Source: Crocodylus rhombifer (Eukaryota > Chordata > Crocodylia > Crocodylidae). From it: DNA of 64,000 nt. Below, one piece after another: positions 44,533 through 56,532 of the stretch. Each line of letters opens with the position of its first letter. Positions within the stretch are counted from its first letter, which is position 1. Below the pieces are notes generated by a model. That model searched no databases, was not told where the DNA came from, and was given only the letters and a program-made list of their open reading frames with translations. The position numbers were made by a program, and so were the translations under genes. The stretch covers positions 62,001 to 126,000 of the forward strand of contig JAVSML010023995.1 of NCBI GenBank assembly GCA_038503035.1, given 5' to 3'.

Positions 44533-45168
44533 TTCTTATACTGTACTCATCAACATAGTAGCTAAATACCCTTAAATAGGACATTAAGGAGAGTGGGTCT
44601 GAGAAGGGCATTCATGTATTTGTATTTATATTTATGTTTACATGCAGATAATTAAATTCACCCCTTGTAGAAGGCCACCACAGAAATCATGAGCCTTCTC
44701 AGTCCCCCCTACAGTTTGGTTTGAGCAGATTGTAAGTGGTGCACTGGTCTTGCTCTGGTACTCTATAAAAAGGATGGATTTCACCTGGAAAACATTTTAC
44801 TCTACTTGGGTGAGTCACACACTTGTGTGGTCAACCTGAAAATATGTATTGGGACATTCCAACAAAGCAAAAATAACAATCGCATCTCTATCAGTTTTGG
44901 TCCCCAGTGCAAACATTACAGGATCCATTTCTGGGATTTTGTGACATGGCACTTGGCACTCCTGCCACTTTGAGAAGTTGCTTGAGAAGCAGCCTGCAGG
45001 TGTGGCAGGGGCTGATCTGAGAAGCATGTGACCAGCATGGGGGCTGGGCTTGAGCCATATGAGGCCAGGGCTTTTGCTGGTCAGGCAGTCTAGCTCTGGG
45101 AGCCACAGGGAGAGGAGCTCTGGGCATCAGAGCCTTTACAACTGAGCTTAGGGTAAGCTCTGAACAGT
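44533..45168. other. No gene recognised
   Basis: Nothing identified. Minus-strand open frames through 44,890-45,590 overlap the tandem repeat and lack domains. Confidence 0.4.
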
Positions 45169-45290
45169 GGTACCAGAGGGTCTGGGAGCCCAGAGAGGGG
45201 CCGAGAGTGGGACCAGAGGGTCTGGAAGCCCAGAGAGGAGCCACATATAGGACCAGCAGGTCTGAGAGTCTGTGTGGGATGGAGATAGAG
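45169..45290. repeat. Tandem repeat, three 40-bp units
   Basis: Units begin at 45,169, 45,209 and 45,249 with 'gaccagagggtctgg' or a close variant and include 'agcccagagagg'. The third unit is diverged. The 40-bp period is not a multiple of three, so the minus-strand open frame across it is unlikely to be coding. The surrounding GC-rich DNA (45,000-45,650) may be part of an unrecognised LTR or other repeat. Confidence 0.75.
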
Positions 45291-46179
45291 GCTGGGGGCC
45301 TGAAGCCCAGGGGGGCAGAGTGCGACTCCAGGGAGAAAGGCTGTACTTGGGAGTAGCTGAGAGAAGTGAAGTGCCCAGGAGGAGCAGGCCATCCTGGAAG
45401 TTGAATGAACATCAGAGAGTGATAACACCTGTAAGGCACGGGGAGTGATGTAGAAGTGGATGGAGCCCTGCAATTAGCCCTTAAGGCTTGGGGAAACCCT
45501 GGGGCAGCCTCCCATCTTCTAGAGGTTAATATGAAGAAGACATGGCAGGCAAGGGAAGGGGAGTTTGACTTGAGAGGTGGTGAAGCCAAGGGCTAAGAGG
45601 ATACTCCAGGGGCCAAATGGCCACCTCTGGAGCAAGGACCCTGTTACAGGTCTCAAATTGCTTGTTTCAGTTCTCTAGGCCGGGCTTACAGATTTCCTTA
45701 TCATTATGGCACAGTGTATAGTGAAATACTATTTAATGGTACGTGGGAGAGATTTATTAGGCTGCTGAATTAAGCGAGTTCCACGTGGGATGGCCTGACA
45801 TTCCAAACTGCCATGCTATCATATCATAGCTAATACTACAGATGGGCAGCTCACAGCAGCATGTTTACTTCTCAGGTGTGGCTTTGTGGGCTGATATAGG
45901 CAGATCACAACTAGGATTCAATTTCCAGTCAGAGTCCATAGGGCATGGATTATGTTGATCAGGGAGGAAGGAAGGAATTACCTACTGGTCAGATTAGTAC
46001 ACATTGTAGGGGGTGGGGTTGCTTTCATCTGTAGCAGAAACTGTAGCTCTCTTGCTTAGATCTCCTGAGTGTATTTTAACACTTGCAGTAGCAGGACACT
46101 GACAGCCCTTGTCCCCTTGCTTTGTGTAGCAGGTTAGGGTGCTCTTAGTATTTTTCGGCACCGTGCTTTGCGTTTGTGA
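45291..46179. other. No gene recognised
   Basis: GC-rich to about 45,660, then AT-rich; no feature identified. Confidence 0.4.
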
Positions 46180-46295
46180 CAAAGTTGATTGTATAGTTTT
46201 AGGAATAGGTTAGACAAGCATTTATATGGGATGATTTGAATAGGGATGATCTTGCTTTTGGTGGGGAGTTGAACTAGATGAACTTCCTGTGGATA
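46180..46295 (+). mobile_element. CR1-type 3' end fragment
   Basis: 'ttaggaataggttagacaag' (46,199) and 'gggagttgaactagatgaac' (46,263) are the wording of the last codons and 3' UTR of a CR1-type LINE. Only about 115 bp remain. Confidence 0.55.
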
Positions 46296-46494
46296 AAGAG
46301 GCATCAAGGGAACTTCATGCTGAAACTTGGACTGCAATAGCAAGGTGTGGGGAGTTAGGTTTGAAGTGAGAAGCTTGTGTGGCCATCACTGTTATGGATT
46401 CTAGCCTACAAAATTAATCACTAAAATTAGTTGCTCAAAAAAAAATCATCTGATATAGATGCAATAACAAAAGAGAATCTGATATCGGTTAGGT

Positions 46495-46789
46495 CAGAGG
46501 TTCTCAATCCCCAGGAGAGTCAGCTGCCAGACTGCAGCGCAGTCAGCTGCCAGACTGGAAGTGGCTGTGGACCAGCAAACCATGGCCCCCCAGAGCTGGG
46601 TGGAGATGCTGTGGCTCCTTCTGTAGGGACCGTGGCAGTGCAGGGTTTGCCCTCTCCCCCCACAACCTGGGGAGCAAGGGTATCCTTATCTGGCTGCCAG
46701 ATGGAAATTCTGGCCACAGTTGGCTGTGACTGCTGGGCTGCGGTTTGCCGGGCCACGAGGCTGCGGCATAAAAACTTCTGGAACCCCTG
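46495..46789. mobile_element. Nonautonomous hAT element
   Basis: The left end cagaggttctcaatcccc and right end ttctggaacccctg are partly complementary hAT-type termini. Flanking octamers ggttaggt (46,487-46,494) and tgttatgt (46,790-46,797) agree at 6 of 8 positions. Near the left end 'cagctgccagactg' is repeated directly (46,520 and 46,541). The core is GC-rich and noncoding. Confidence 0.65.
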
Positions 46790-46797
46790 TGTTATGT

Positions 46798-47589
46798 GAT
46801 CAGAGAAGCTGAGATACGTATTGAACATATACACTTTGATTACAATACTACTAGGACAAGAAAGGAAGCGTAGCTAACAGGTAATCTGCCAGGAAAGTTA
46901 AATAGAAGAGTTATAATCTTACCTGTAGGAATAAGGATATCAAATATTTGATTTTTGCCTTGTAACTGCTTATAGGCTGCTCCCAAATCACAAAGGAAAT
47001 TTTACTGGGCCTATCCAGGGAGATAAAGGATATAAGGGGAGAACTTCTCAACTCTTGCTATTTAACTGTTCTTCCTCAGTTAGGAGGAAATTTAAAATAT
47101 TTTTGTTCAAGCAGAAATGAAAATATTTTTTGAAAGTAACTTGTGGCATTTGAAACCAGTCAGGACCTTGATGATTGAAGAGGTGGCTCATAGGTTGTCT
47201 TTAGGGTTCATTCCTTGCACTTGGAAGATCCTGTGGAAGGAGTGGTCAAGTTCAGAAGTTGCCCATATTTTCTAAATTTTAATTTGTTTATATTTTGTCA
47301 ATTTAAAATGGTACATTGTTGACATTTCAGAGAAATGTTTCCCCTTACATTTTATCAGGAACTATACTGAACAGGCAAAGTTGTCTTGATTTGATGAATT
47401 TGCAGCGATCTGAAATTGCTATAAATCTAATAAATCAGGAGTGGATGCTGCTCTTGTTGCTTGTGGAATAGATACATTATAAAGTTCCATTTCCTGCAAG
47501 TATATTGACAGGCTGAAACTTCAAGTTAAATGAAGAAGCATTTAAATGTCCCTTGTTTAAGGGCTGAAACAGTAAAAGCCCCTGCCCAA
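46798..47589. other. No gene or repeat recognised
   Basis: AT-rich sequence without identifiable features. Confidence 0.4.
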
Positions 47590-48350
47590 ACCATTGGGTT
47601 ACTTTGAAAACTTGAGTAATAGAGATGAGATGTAAGTTATAACAAAGCAAAGTGCAAAGTCATGTGTTAAGGAATTAATAACAATAGCTTCAGCTATGAG
47701 CTGGGGGCTTGTCAGTTAGCAGCAGTGGAGGAGGAGAAAGACCTGCATGTATGAATCAGAGAGACGACTTTGAGTTAACACCTGAGTTCATGTGAGGTGG
47801 CCATGAAAAATGCAAATGGTATCATAGTATATATTAGTGGAGTTATTTCCTGAGGAGCTAGAGCTTTGCACGCTGGCACTGAGCGAGAACTGAGTTTGCC
47901 TCTGGAACCCTGAGTATAATTCGGTCATCCATGTTCAAGAAAAGTCAAGCTAAGAGGCTAGTTGGATGATTGTGGGTATATTTAATGAGAGGAGACTAAA
48001 AGAGCCTGGATTTCCTAGTTTAGCAAAACAAAGGCTGAGAGGATATAATTGCTTTCTATGAATGCACCAGTGGATAGGCATTTAAACGTCAGGAAAGGGA
48101 AGATAATGGAAAACATTCGCCAGGACAAACAGGTACAAACTGGCTCTAATAGATTTAGGCTAGAAATTGGAGGAAACTTTCTAACCATCATAGCAGGAGA
48201 TTTCAAAAGAGCCTTCTAATGGGAGTCCTTGGGGCAAGTCACCTAACCTAGCCCATCGGCAGATGGAGATTGATCAGTTTGTGAAAAAGATTATAGAATG
48301 TGATAGCAAGGCACTGGATCTGATAACCTAGGAGGTTCCTGCTTGTCCTG
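47590..48350 (+). mobile_element. Old L3/CR1-like LINE remnant
   Basis: Reading with frame changes, the translated blocks fall in the order of L3/CR1 ORF2: 'AAVEEEKDLHVCI' near 47,715, 'CEVAMKNANGIIVYI' near 47,795, 'KTKAERI' near 48,030 and 'SNRFRLEIGGNFLT' near 48,148. Many stops and indels separate them. The order over about 600 bp is hard to get by chance, so the call is reasonable, although the subfamily is not clear. Confidence 0.65.
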
Positions 48351-51300
48351 TGTTTTTTAACGCTTCAACTTCCAAGCAAACCAGCAACAGTTGATTTGAT
48401 GCAAACAGAGAAAGCAGGGTTTCCTCAGTGCCTAGTGGCCTAGGCCTCTCCTCCTTGCACTATGTACAAATGTGCAATGGGGCACTGTACTCTTAAGGCC
48501 TCCAACTCTGCCTCTCACAAGCAAACAGTGGCAATGAATTCCTAAATGTGTGGAGCCTTGGCTGTGAATTCAGCACTATTGCCAGTTCCAGAACAGTTCA
48601 CTCCCAGTAACCATTAACAGAAATGTCCAACCTGATCTCAACCACTGCATCAGGGCAAAGAGAAAGAGGCTGTTTCTGAAGCTAAGAAGCCCCAGGACAC
48701 TGATGCATCTGTAGACCATAGCTGCTCTGAAGCAAATAATAAACACAATGGGGCATGGTGCACAGGAATGATATTGTTCATGGCAGGTGGTCCTTTAAAG
48801 AAGCCATATAGATACTGCTTTTGAATAGTCTTTGATGGCAGCCTCAGTTCAGAGCAGTTTTCAGCAATACAGCCTAGAGGTGACTGAGGCAAGACTAACT
48901 GGGCAATAGCGACCTGAAGCAGGAGCTACACAGATTAACTCTCCACTGTTATGCATTGGACTCTTTTGGCCACCAGTTTAGTTCACAACAGTCATCACCT
49001 GTAAGAACTAGCTATGCTCAGTGATTATGTGAATTTGGGACCTAAGCTACTACTTACCTGGTATTTGCAACTGTTGCTATAAAATACTAAAAACTCATTT
49101 GAAACCAAAGGGGACCAGGCTTCAGCCACTTCCACTGGCAGAGATCCAAGCTGCTGGGCTAGTGGCAGGTAGTAGAAACAGGCAAATGTTTGAGAGACTG
49201 GAAAATGTGATGACAGCACCGTCTGATTCATGTGTCAAGAGCAAAATTAGCACCATACCTCTATCACAAGTGGACATTGATCACTGGAAGAAAGTTGTCA
49301 TAAATAAAGGGCTAGAGGTCACGTCATTGTTTCTTCTCTTTCCCTCCTCACCTACTTTCCTGGTGAATTGCATCTGCTAGCACCTCTTTCTCATAGGAAC
49401 AGTAATCTATGCAGAAGAAGGACTGTGGCTGCCTTTTTCATTCTCTTGAGTCTCGTTTGGAGTCTGTAGTAGTTTCACTTAAGCCAACAGAGTTGCGTGT
49501 GTAGAGTTCTGGTATAAGTGAGAAGAGTTGCTGGCCCTCTGCGTCTCTTGGATAATGAGATAAAAGAGCGAATGCTGTTTCCTCTTCCATTAGTAAAACA
49601 GGAGGGCCTGATTCTGATATTGCACACACCATTTGGACACCATTTACCTCGGTGGCCCAGAGCATGGTTTATTTCTCAGTGAATAAGCAGTGGCTTTGCT
49701 CATGAAAATGCCATTTAAAATGTGCTGTGATTTTACAAATGCTCTGGAGTCTTCGTCTTTGTTTAACTTTCTTCATGCACAAAGTCATTGGAAGACAGCC
49801 GTTGTGTTTGTTGAGTGAAAGAACACCTCCTTCTCTTGTTGCACACTGTCAACAGGATTTGCCTGGCTCATCTTCATAGGTAGAAGAAACTTCTTTGTTA
49901 AATGGCATGAGCGCTAACAAAGTGTTTCCCATTTGCTGCTTCCTCTCTGGCTGAGAAAGGAGTCAGTCCACATGGAAGGAATGAGGAGTGAAAGGGACAA
50001 AGAAGTGTTAACTGATGTTTGAAATTCTTAGGATGCCAAATTGGACTTCCCAAGGCCCGGAACATGGCAAACACAAGAGTGTGAATCCTAAATAACAAGA
50101 GCAGCCTATGCAGTGACCAGCTTCACATCCAGATGCAGGGAGACTAGAGATAACAGGACTAATTCATCCTTCAGTGTTGCTATTGTCAATCCAAAGTAAT
50201 TAAATTGAAGGCAGTGAAGTGACTCTAGATCTGTACCGGTGACAATGAGAGAAGAATTTAAACTAGTAATAGAGCATTTAGTGAAGGGACTGTTTGGCAA
50301 AATTGGATTCAGAGAGACACAAGGAGCCTGGATTTTATGAGAGAGAAGTGCTGATGGTGTAATAACTTGGGTATGTGACTCCTCTTGATGGAAATGCTGG
50401 GGCAGAAGGTGAGAGAGAGCAGGTTGTACAGCACAGTCACAATTACAAAAGCTGTATCGGATTCTCAGCGCAGGTTATCAGCATGACAGCTCATAGGAAA
50501 AGGGGATAGCAATAATCTTCTGCCTGAATTCAACAAGAGAAGTAATTGCATGATGTGATGGGGAGTTCCTGTAACTGGGGAGATACATTGCTAATGTATA
50601 GAATAAATTGCCAATAAATGGTAGTGAAGCAGGAAATGATTGCAAGGTAAGAATGGGGTGAGAAGCAGGAGAATTAATGGATGAGTCACATATTCCTCAT
50701 GCTGTTAGCTTAAAAGTCTATTCTGTGCACTTGTTAGGCTTTGTGAACCATGTACCCAACTGAAGATGTCTGATGTGGTAGGTATGAGAACTTCTCCTAG
50801 CCACTTGCTCACTTGGTATCAGGTTGAGCTCTCCTCTCCTCTACATACCATTCTCACACTTCTGCCTGGATTACAGGATCTCTTACTGAGAGGGAGGGGA
50901 AGACTATCAGCATTTCCAAGCCTGAGAGTGTAGCAGAAATCTTAGATTTCCCCAGTGAATTTTCCAATGAGGCTGTTATGGGTCATTTTCCCTGAAGTAT
51001 TATTATTGTTGAAACAACACCACTAGGCACCCTTGGTTAAAGGAGCTCGGTGAATTAATCAAAGCTTTGGAATCACTGAGGACAGCAGATACACCAAGGA
51101 GGGTTTCTACACCTACTGTGTTTGCCCCTTTTCTAGACAGTCAGTGAGGCAGAGTACAGGACCTGCTTTCCTGTAGATCCAGTAGTTTACCTATCAGTGA
51201 CCTTGGCATATGATTTTGCCTTTTCAGAAATAACATGTCATGTTTGTTATCCTGGTCACAATAGAGAGAGCGATTTTTCTATCTCTATACAGATAGACAA

Positions 51301-52689
51301 TTGCGGGGAAACTCTCGAGAAACCAAAATAAGCCTTAAAGGTTGGCCTTCTGGGATCATTTCCTTTCATACCATTATGTCAAATAGGATGCATTCATATC
51401 ACATGCCCACTGCAGGAGCCACTTCTAAAGAACTAGGACTAGATCAAGAACCACTTCCTCCTGACCCAAATGGGTTTTGTAACATTGCCTCTCCTTGCCT
51501 TTACACTTCTGATAAAGGTAGCTTATAGTTGAAGGGGTTAAATCTACCAGTTGTCCAAGGGAGTTCAGACATTGAATAGCTGGCCAAACACACGTAGAGA
51601 GGAGGCTGGCTGGCACATGACACCCTGAGCAGATCAAATAATGCAGTCCAGAGCCAAGAGCAATTTCCACTACCTGCTGCTGAGCTGTGTCCCTCCTGAG
51701 TCCTGCCCTCACTTGTTTCTTTTATAGCAGATCAAAATAAGTTCTGATTATATTTCCAAAGCAATACACATCTAAATCCAGGCACATGAATCTCACAAGG
51801 CTGCTGTAATCTACAATTGGGCAATACAGGGAGTTGATTATAGACATAAAACACTTGATCCTTTGAGCCAGGTACTAAGCTGATGTAAAATAGTGCCATT
51901 CCATTGACACCAGTAGAGCAGATTCTTGGCTGCTGTCGACCACAGTTCTATCTTCAGAGACCACCTTGTGAGGAGATCCTTTACCTGGCACAGGGCAGAT
52001 TTGAAAGGGAGTAAAGGCAAAAGGACAGATTGTCTTCTCAGTTACACTAGTAAAAATCAGGAGTGTCTTCACTGAAAATATCATAGTTATACCATGGAAC
52101 AAGGTGAGAGAATCAGTCCTATGTGATCACTGTAGAATCTCTTTAGAAGCACATTTCCCCCCATACACCAGAGTAAATGTTATTGTTTGAAGGGCTCTTC
52201 CTTGCCTCTTCTGCTTTCTTGTGCTAACCTTCCCTTCAAAGGCCCTGTGCTAGATACAGCTTCTATTCTATTCTATTCTATATAGCCCCCCCATGCCACA
52301 CTCACCAGCCTTGCATCTGTGTGCCTTCTAATAATGCAGTAAGCAATGTGACTAATGTCTGTCACCTGTTGTTTGTTCATTCATCCTCTCCCCCAGGGGA
52401 AAAGTGTGTGCAGTGGAGTTTGCAGCAGAGTGGAGTGCTTGTGGTTTTTAAATATGCATGCTGTTAAGTTAGAGAAGCCAGGTTACAGAAGCACCCCTTG
52501 TACTTGGAGCAGTGGGTGGTGAGGTGTGGGATAGTTCTTGGTTCCTGGTAAAGTTCATCCTAGGGTCCTGGATCAGTCCCTGAATAGGATATATCCCTAC
52601 ATGCATATGACAAGCATTACCCTTATTACTGAGAGCTCCACTATGCCAGAGAAATCAAACCCTCAACCAGGCTGTTTATCCCAGAGTTT
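48351..52689. other. No gene in 4.3 kb; two small repeats
   Basis: Two copies of the small 'caatgg'-type repeat are likely, at about 49,470-49,640 ('tctggtataagtgagaagag', 'gggcctgattctgatatt') and 51,855-51,935 ('gccattccattgacaccag'). A (TTCTA)n run is at 52,261-52,282. I see no gene, LTR or hAT terminus elsewhere. A 93-codon open stretch at 49,099 starts without ATG and is unrecognised. Confidence 0.45.
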
Positions 52690-53160
52690 TAGGTAGCCTT
52701 TTGGATATCCTGATGCCAGGCCATGTAGCATCATGAAGATAAAGGCTTTGGATCTTTGACTAAGAACTTGGCCCTCTGATAGTCTATGGGAGGCCAACAC
52801 AATAATATGCTCTTGGTAATCCATCAGGTTGAGGAGCTGCACTGCAGTGTTTTGTACTAGCTGAAGTGTTATAAGTTCTGATGGTGGGGCAACTACTCCA
52901 GGTGCCAACTTGGTTGGGGGGGGGCGAAAAAAATAGCTGCCACCAGCAGCCACCTGAGTTATGCTCATGGTTTAATGGTAACTATCAGTTGCTGCTACCC
53001 CAGTACCCTTGGTGCCTGGCTGCATTGCTATGCTGCTGAGTTCTGATGGCTTCAGGCCCTGATATATTGTATTGCTTTCACCCACTGGATGATAAAGGTA
53101 TGAATCACTGTGCCCAGGTCCCCTTCCACCTTCAAAGTCTGTCACTGATGCTTATTGGTT
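52690..53160. repeat. Probable ancient interspersed repeat, interrupted
   Basis: 'atgccaggccatgtagcatc' (52,711), 'tttgtactagctgaagtgtt' (52,852) and 'aggtatgaatcactgtgccc' (53,095) are phrases I associate with one old amniote repeat, in order. The piece between about 52,890 and 53,080 does not fit and could be an insertion. Family not named. Confidence 0.35.
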
Positions 53161-53227
53161 TGCTGAATTCCCTTGAGCACAGTTCTGCACTCTGCACATT
53201 CTCTCAGGACATGGGTATCTTGCTTCT

Positions 53228-53418
53228 GTGTTCTCTTCCTCCATGTTTGCTCTGCACCATGTTGAGCCTGTAAATATTCTGAAAAATCTCTGTTTAATGG
53301 GAATGCACTCTTAACCCTTGAGAAGGGGATTCAGTTAAGAAAAAGAAGCACAAATCCACTCACCCCTTAAGAAACAGTAGCCCTCTTCCCTCAAGAGAAA
53401 TATGATTACAGCCCATGA
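53228..53418. repeat. Dispersed repeat, copy 1 (pair with 57.57 kb)
   Basis: From 'cctccatgtttgctctg' to 'caagagaaatatgattacag' this segment matches 57,570-57,745 with substitutions and small indels. Both include 'cccttgagaaggggattcag'. It is noncoding here. No known family recognised. Confidence 0.75.
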
Positions 53419-54090
53419 GCTCAGAACTCTAAATCTGATTCCCCATGTAGCAGTGAATACTACAGTGGTGCTGTGCTGTTTTTAATAAAAGTCCCAGGGG
53501 GACAAGGCGAGGGAGCAGGAAACAGACTGCTATCCATTTACACACCTGGCAGGAGTGAGTATGTCAACAAAGGAAAAACCCAAACCAGAATCCCAACTGG
53601 TGATGAAAGCCTGCCGTCTTGTTCCAGCCTCTCTCCTGTTAAGCAGTTCAGTATCACAGTTTTGCTCATAATTACAATCATTGTAAGTGAAGATAGTGCC
53701 TTTCTGTGTTTAGGCCTGATGTAAAGTTCACTGAAGCCCACAAAAATCTTTCTGTTGGCTTTGGACTAGGGTCTGGCATAGCCATTGAGATATTGACATC
53801 ATCAACTAAATGCTCTGTGACATTCTGAAGTTGAATAGATCTCCTTTGGTCCTCTGCTCTGATATGAGAAACTGGAAAACTGATAAAATGATAAAGCCAC
53901 ATATTCAAAGGGAGTTCTCTCCTTTTTACTCTGGTCTTTTCAGGACAGGAGTGGAACTCTGAGGAACAGGCTCAGGTGCCAGGAAGGATGTGGGCTAGTA
54001 GAGAACCAGACAGGGGCTTAGGAGCACAGCTCTAGAGTTGTGTGTTAGGACACATATGGCAGCTTCATTGTCTTCTTGGTGTGAAATCTT
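53419..54090. other. No gene recognised
   Basis: Nothing identified between the dispersed repeat and the next TIR element. Confidence 0.4.
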
Positions 54091-55194
54091 GGGCCTGTCT
54101 ACATCACTGCAGTAGCAGGTCCATGTGAAGATGAGGCTGAACAGGCCCTCTCTACCTGAGTCTGCAGGTATACTCTGGACCCAGAAGTGCATCAGTGAGG
54201 CAGCACCAGGCTTTCCCCAGGACTCAAGAGCCTGAGAACAGCCACTGGTGATGAGCTCAGAGCAGCCTCACAGAAGTTCTGTATCTGGAGCATGGCAGAG
54301 GAAGTGCATGAGAAAGGTGTGCTCAGACTGTGCTCCCCAGGACCCGTAGTGATATGGACAAACCCACCAATGTCAGTTAGACTTCTACAATTGATTTGAA
54401 TGAGGCTAGGATGTTGCCTTCCATGTCTAGAAATGCTGGGAACCTTCCAGTTCTGCCTGCTTGTCATGTTGCTGACTGCCGATGAGACTGCTATGAGACA
54501 ACCTTCACGTCTTCTCCACTTCTGTCTTCTCAGATGTTCAGCTAGGGATTTTCCCCCTAGGCCTCCTTCATGCATGCAGGTAAAGGTGTGATTGGATCTA
54601 ATGCATGATCCATGCAATTGTACAGTAAATCCAATTGTGCCCAATCCTGGCTCCCCTTGCATTGGCAAGAAGCAGGCACCCATAGCTAGGAGCCCCTTTG
54701 CTGAACTGAGGACTCTGCAGCTAATGGGACTGTAGGTCCTGGCTGTGCCTCATGCACAGCCAGGGCAGAGAGACCCCACAGCTGATGTAAGGTGCAGCCG
54801 GGACCCAGAGCCTCGTCAGGTGCTGGACTCTTGGTCCCAGCTGCAGGTGAGGTGCAGCCAGGACCAAGAGCCCCATGTAGGCCCTGGTGTTTTGCAGACC
54901 CCCACCCCATGGGGAACATGGCAGCTGTGATTCTTAGGGCTCAGGGGTTGCACCCCTGTGGCTGGGAGCCCTGGCAGCTAATGGACTCCCAGTCACAGGG
55001 GAGACCCTGCTACACATGCAAATTACAGCTCAAGAGCATCCCACTATAAAGTTACTACACATTTTCAAGGTCTAACTGTAGTGTTTGGAGCCTTTTTATC
55101 ATGCGGTAGATGCTTTGCATGTGTAGCTGGTTGTAAGGTAATTGTGCAATTGGCCAGTTAAGTGCACGATACCCACAACATGTAGAGGGGGCCC
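54091..55194. mobile_element. TIR element of the 'gtctacat' type (about 1.1 kb)
   Basis: The left end gggcctgtctacatcac and the right end 'caacatgtagagggggccc' are inverted repeats with mismatches. In the interior, 'aggtgcagccgggaccc' (54,789) and 'aggtgcagccaggacca' (54,849) are direct repeats 60 bp apart. Open frames up to 163 codons occur but have no transposase motif that I can see. Confidence 0.5.
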
Positions 55195-56483
55195 TTACAG
55201 GTCATCTGTGCTCAAGTAGTCTATCTGTCTGTCTCCCTCCTTACCTTGCAAGTCTGATCACTCACTTTCTTCTTTCTCCCTGTTTCCTTTCCTTTCTCTC
55301 ATGTACCCAGGGAGGAATGTGTCCACAAGAAGTATTTTTATTTGGCAGTTTATATAAGCTTTCTGTTTTGGCTTCAGGTACTAAGATAAGCAGCCAATGG
55401 AGCTGAGATCTCCTGTGTCACATTTTAGCTCTTTCCATCCGATAAAGACTACCTCACCCACTGCATGGGCTTCAGAGGCATGATTACAAGGGCAAAGGAA
55501 CAGCATTAACTTTGAAAGAAGAAACATAAGGGCAGACTAATGTTTTTGGGCTGAGCTGGTTTGACTTAGAGACATCACTTGGGACTCAAACACTAGTTCT
55601 GTAGAGGGAGCAGGCAAATGTTATAAGAGATCGAGATACTATGCATAGGCCCAACTTCACTCTTACCTATAAGCTTCTTTGTGTGACTCTGGCAACATTA
55701 AAAAGCTGTAAAAGAGGCTTAAATTGTCCTTGCAGAATATTGGAGCTGTAGCAGGCACTTCTGACCTGTATGGAGCCGGTGTAATGTATCTCTGTGGCCC
55801 CTCCCCTCGTCCTGGGAAGACGGTGAGCACGAATGGGCCAGGGTGTGACTGGAGAGCAATGTGCTCTAATGCTTCAGTACCAGTACAACAGCCTGTGGAA
55901 GACTAGTACCACCCTATGTCGCTTGTAACAGTTTTAACCCCATCAGGGGCTGACTAGGCACATAGACTGAGCCAGAATTAAGTAGGCACAAAAGTGGCCC
56001 CAAGGCACTTCCTGATCCTGTCAAGAGTGAGGACACAGAACCTCGATGTAGGTGTTTAGATGTGATACGTGAGAAACTTAGAAAAAGACTGGGCTTTACT
56101 GCCTGTACCCAAATGCACATGGATGAAGGCTATTAAAGATTATCTCCCTGACACATGGCAGAGGATAGTACCTCAGTCCAACTGGCCAATGCTGAAAGAG
56201 TGCTAGGTGTTTTGATGCTTGGTTTCTTAAAGTATCCTAAACTATCTCTTCACCACACTGCATCTGCCAGCCTGATGAGAGGAAGTGCTCACCCTGGGCC
56301 CAGAGCTTGGTGCCTTGTAAGGTGCAGTAGCGTGATGAGGGGCTGGAGATATGTGTGTTTTTTGGGTGACAGAGATCTGCCTTATTTCACCAGCTCATCC
56401 ATCATTGTGTATATTCAGCATGCTACATTAACTCACGCTTTCCTTTTGGTGTAGATGCACACAAACCCACTATACTTTTCCAA
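55195..56483. other. Unrecognised; one exon-like segment
   Basis: No repeat identified. Bases 55,736-55,822 are bounded by a good acceptor (aattgtccttgcag) and a good donor (ggtgagc) and are 87 nt with one open frame. I list this as a finding, not as a gene. Confidence 0.35.
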
Positions 56484-56532
56484 TACTGTGTGTGTGCGCG
56501 CACACATGTACGCACACGCTCATGCATGCGCA
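56484..56532. repeat. Alternating purine-pyrimidine tract
   Basis: 'actgtgtgtgtgcgcgcaca' followed by 'catgtacgcacacgctcatg' forms a GT/GC/CA alternating run that is also partly palindromic. Such DNA can adopt non-B structure; no function is implied. Confidence 0.75.

Noticed and set aside
44891..45589. 232-codon open frame on the minus strand
   Set aside because: It crosses a 40-bp tandem repeat with a period not divisible by three, has proline/serine/leucine-rich low-complexity content and no recognisable family.
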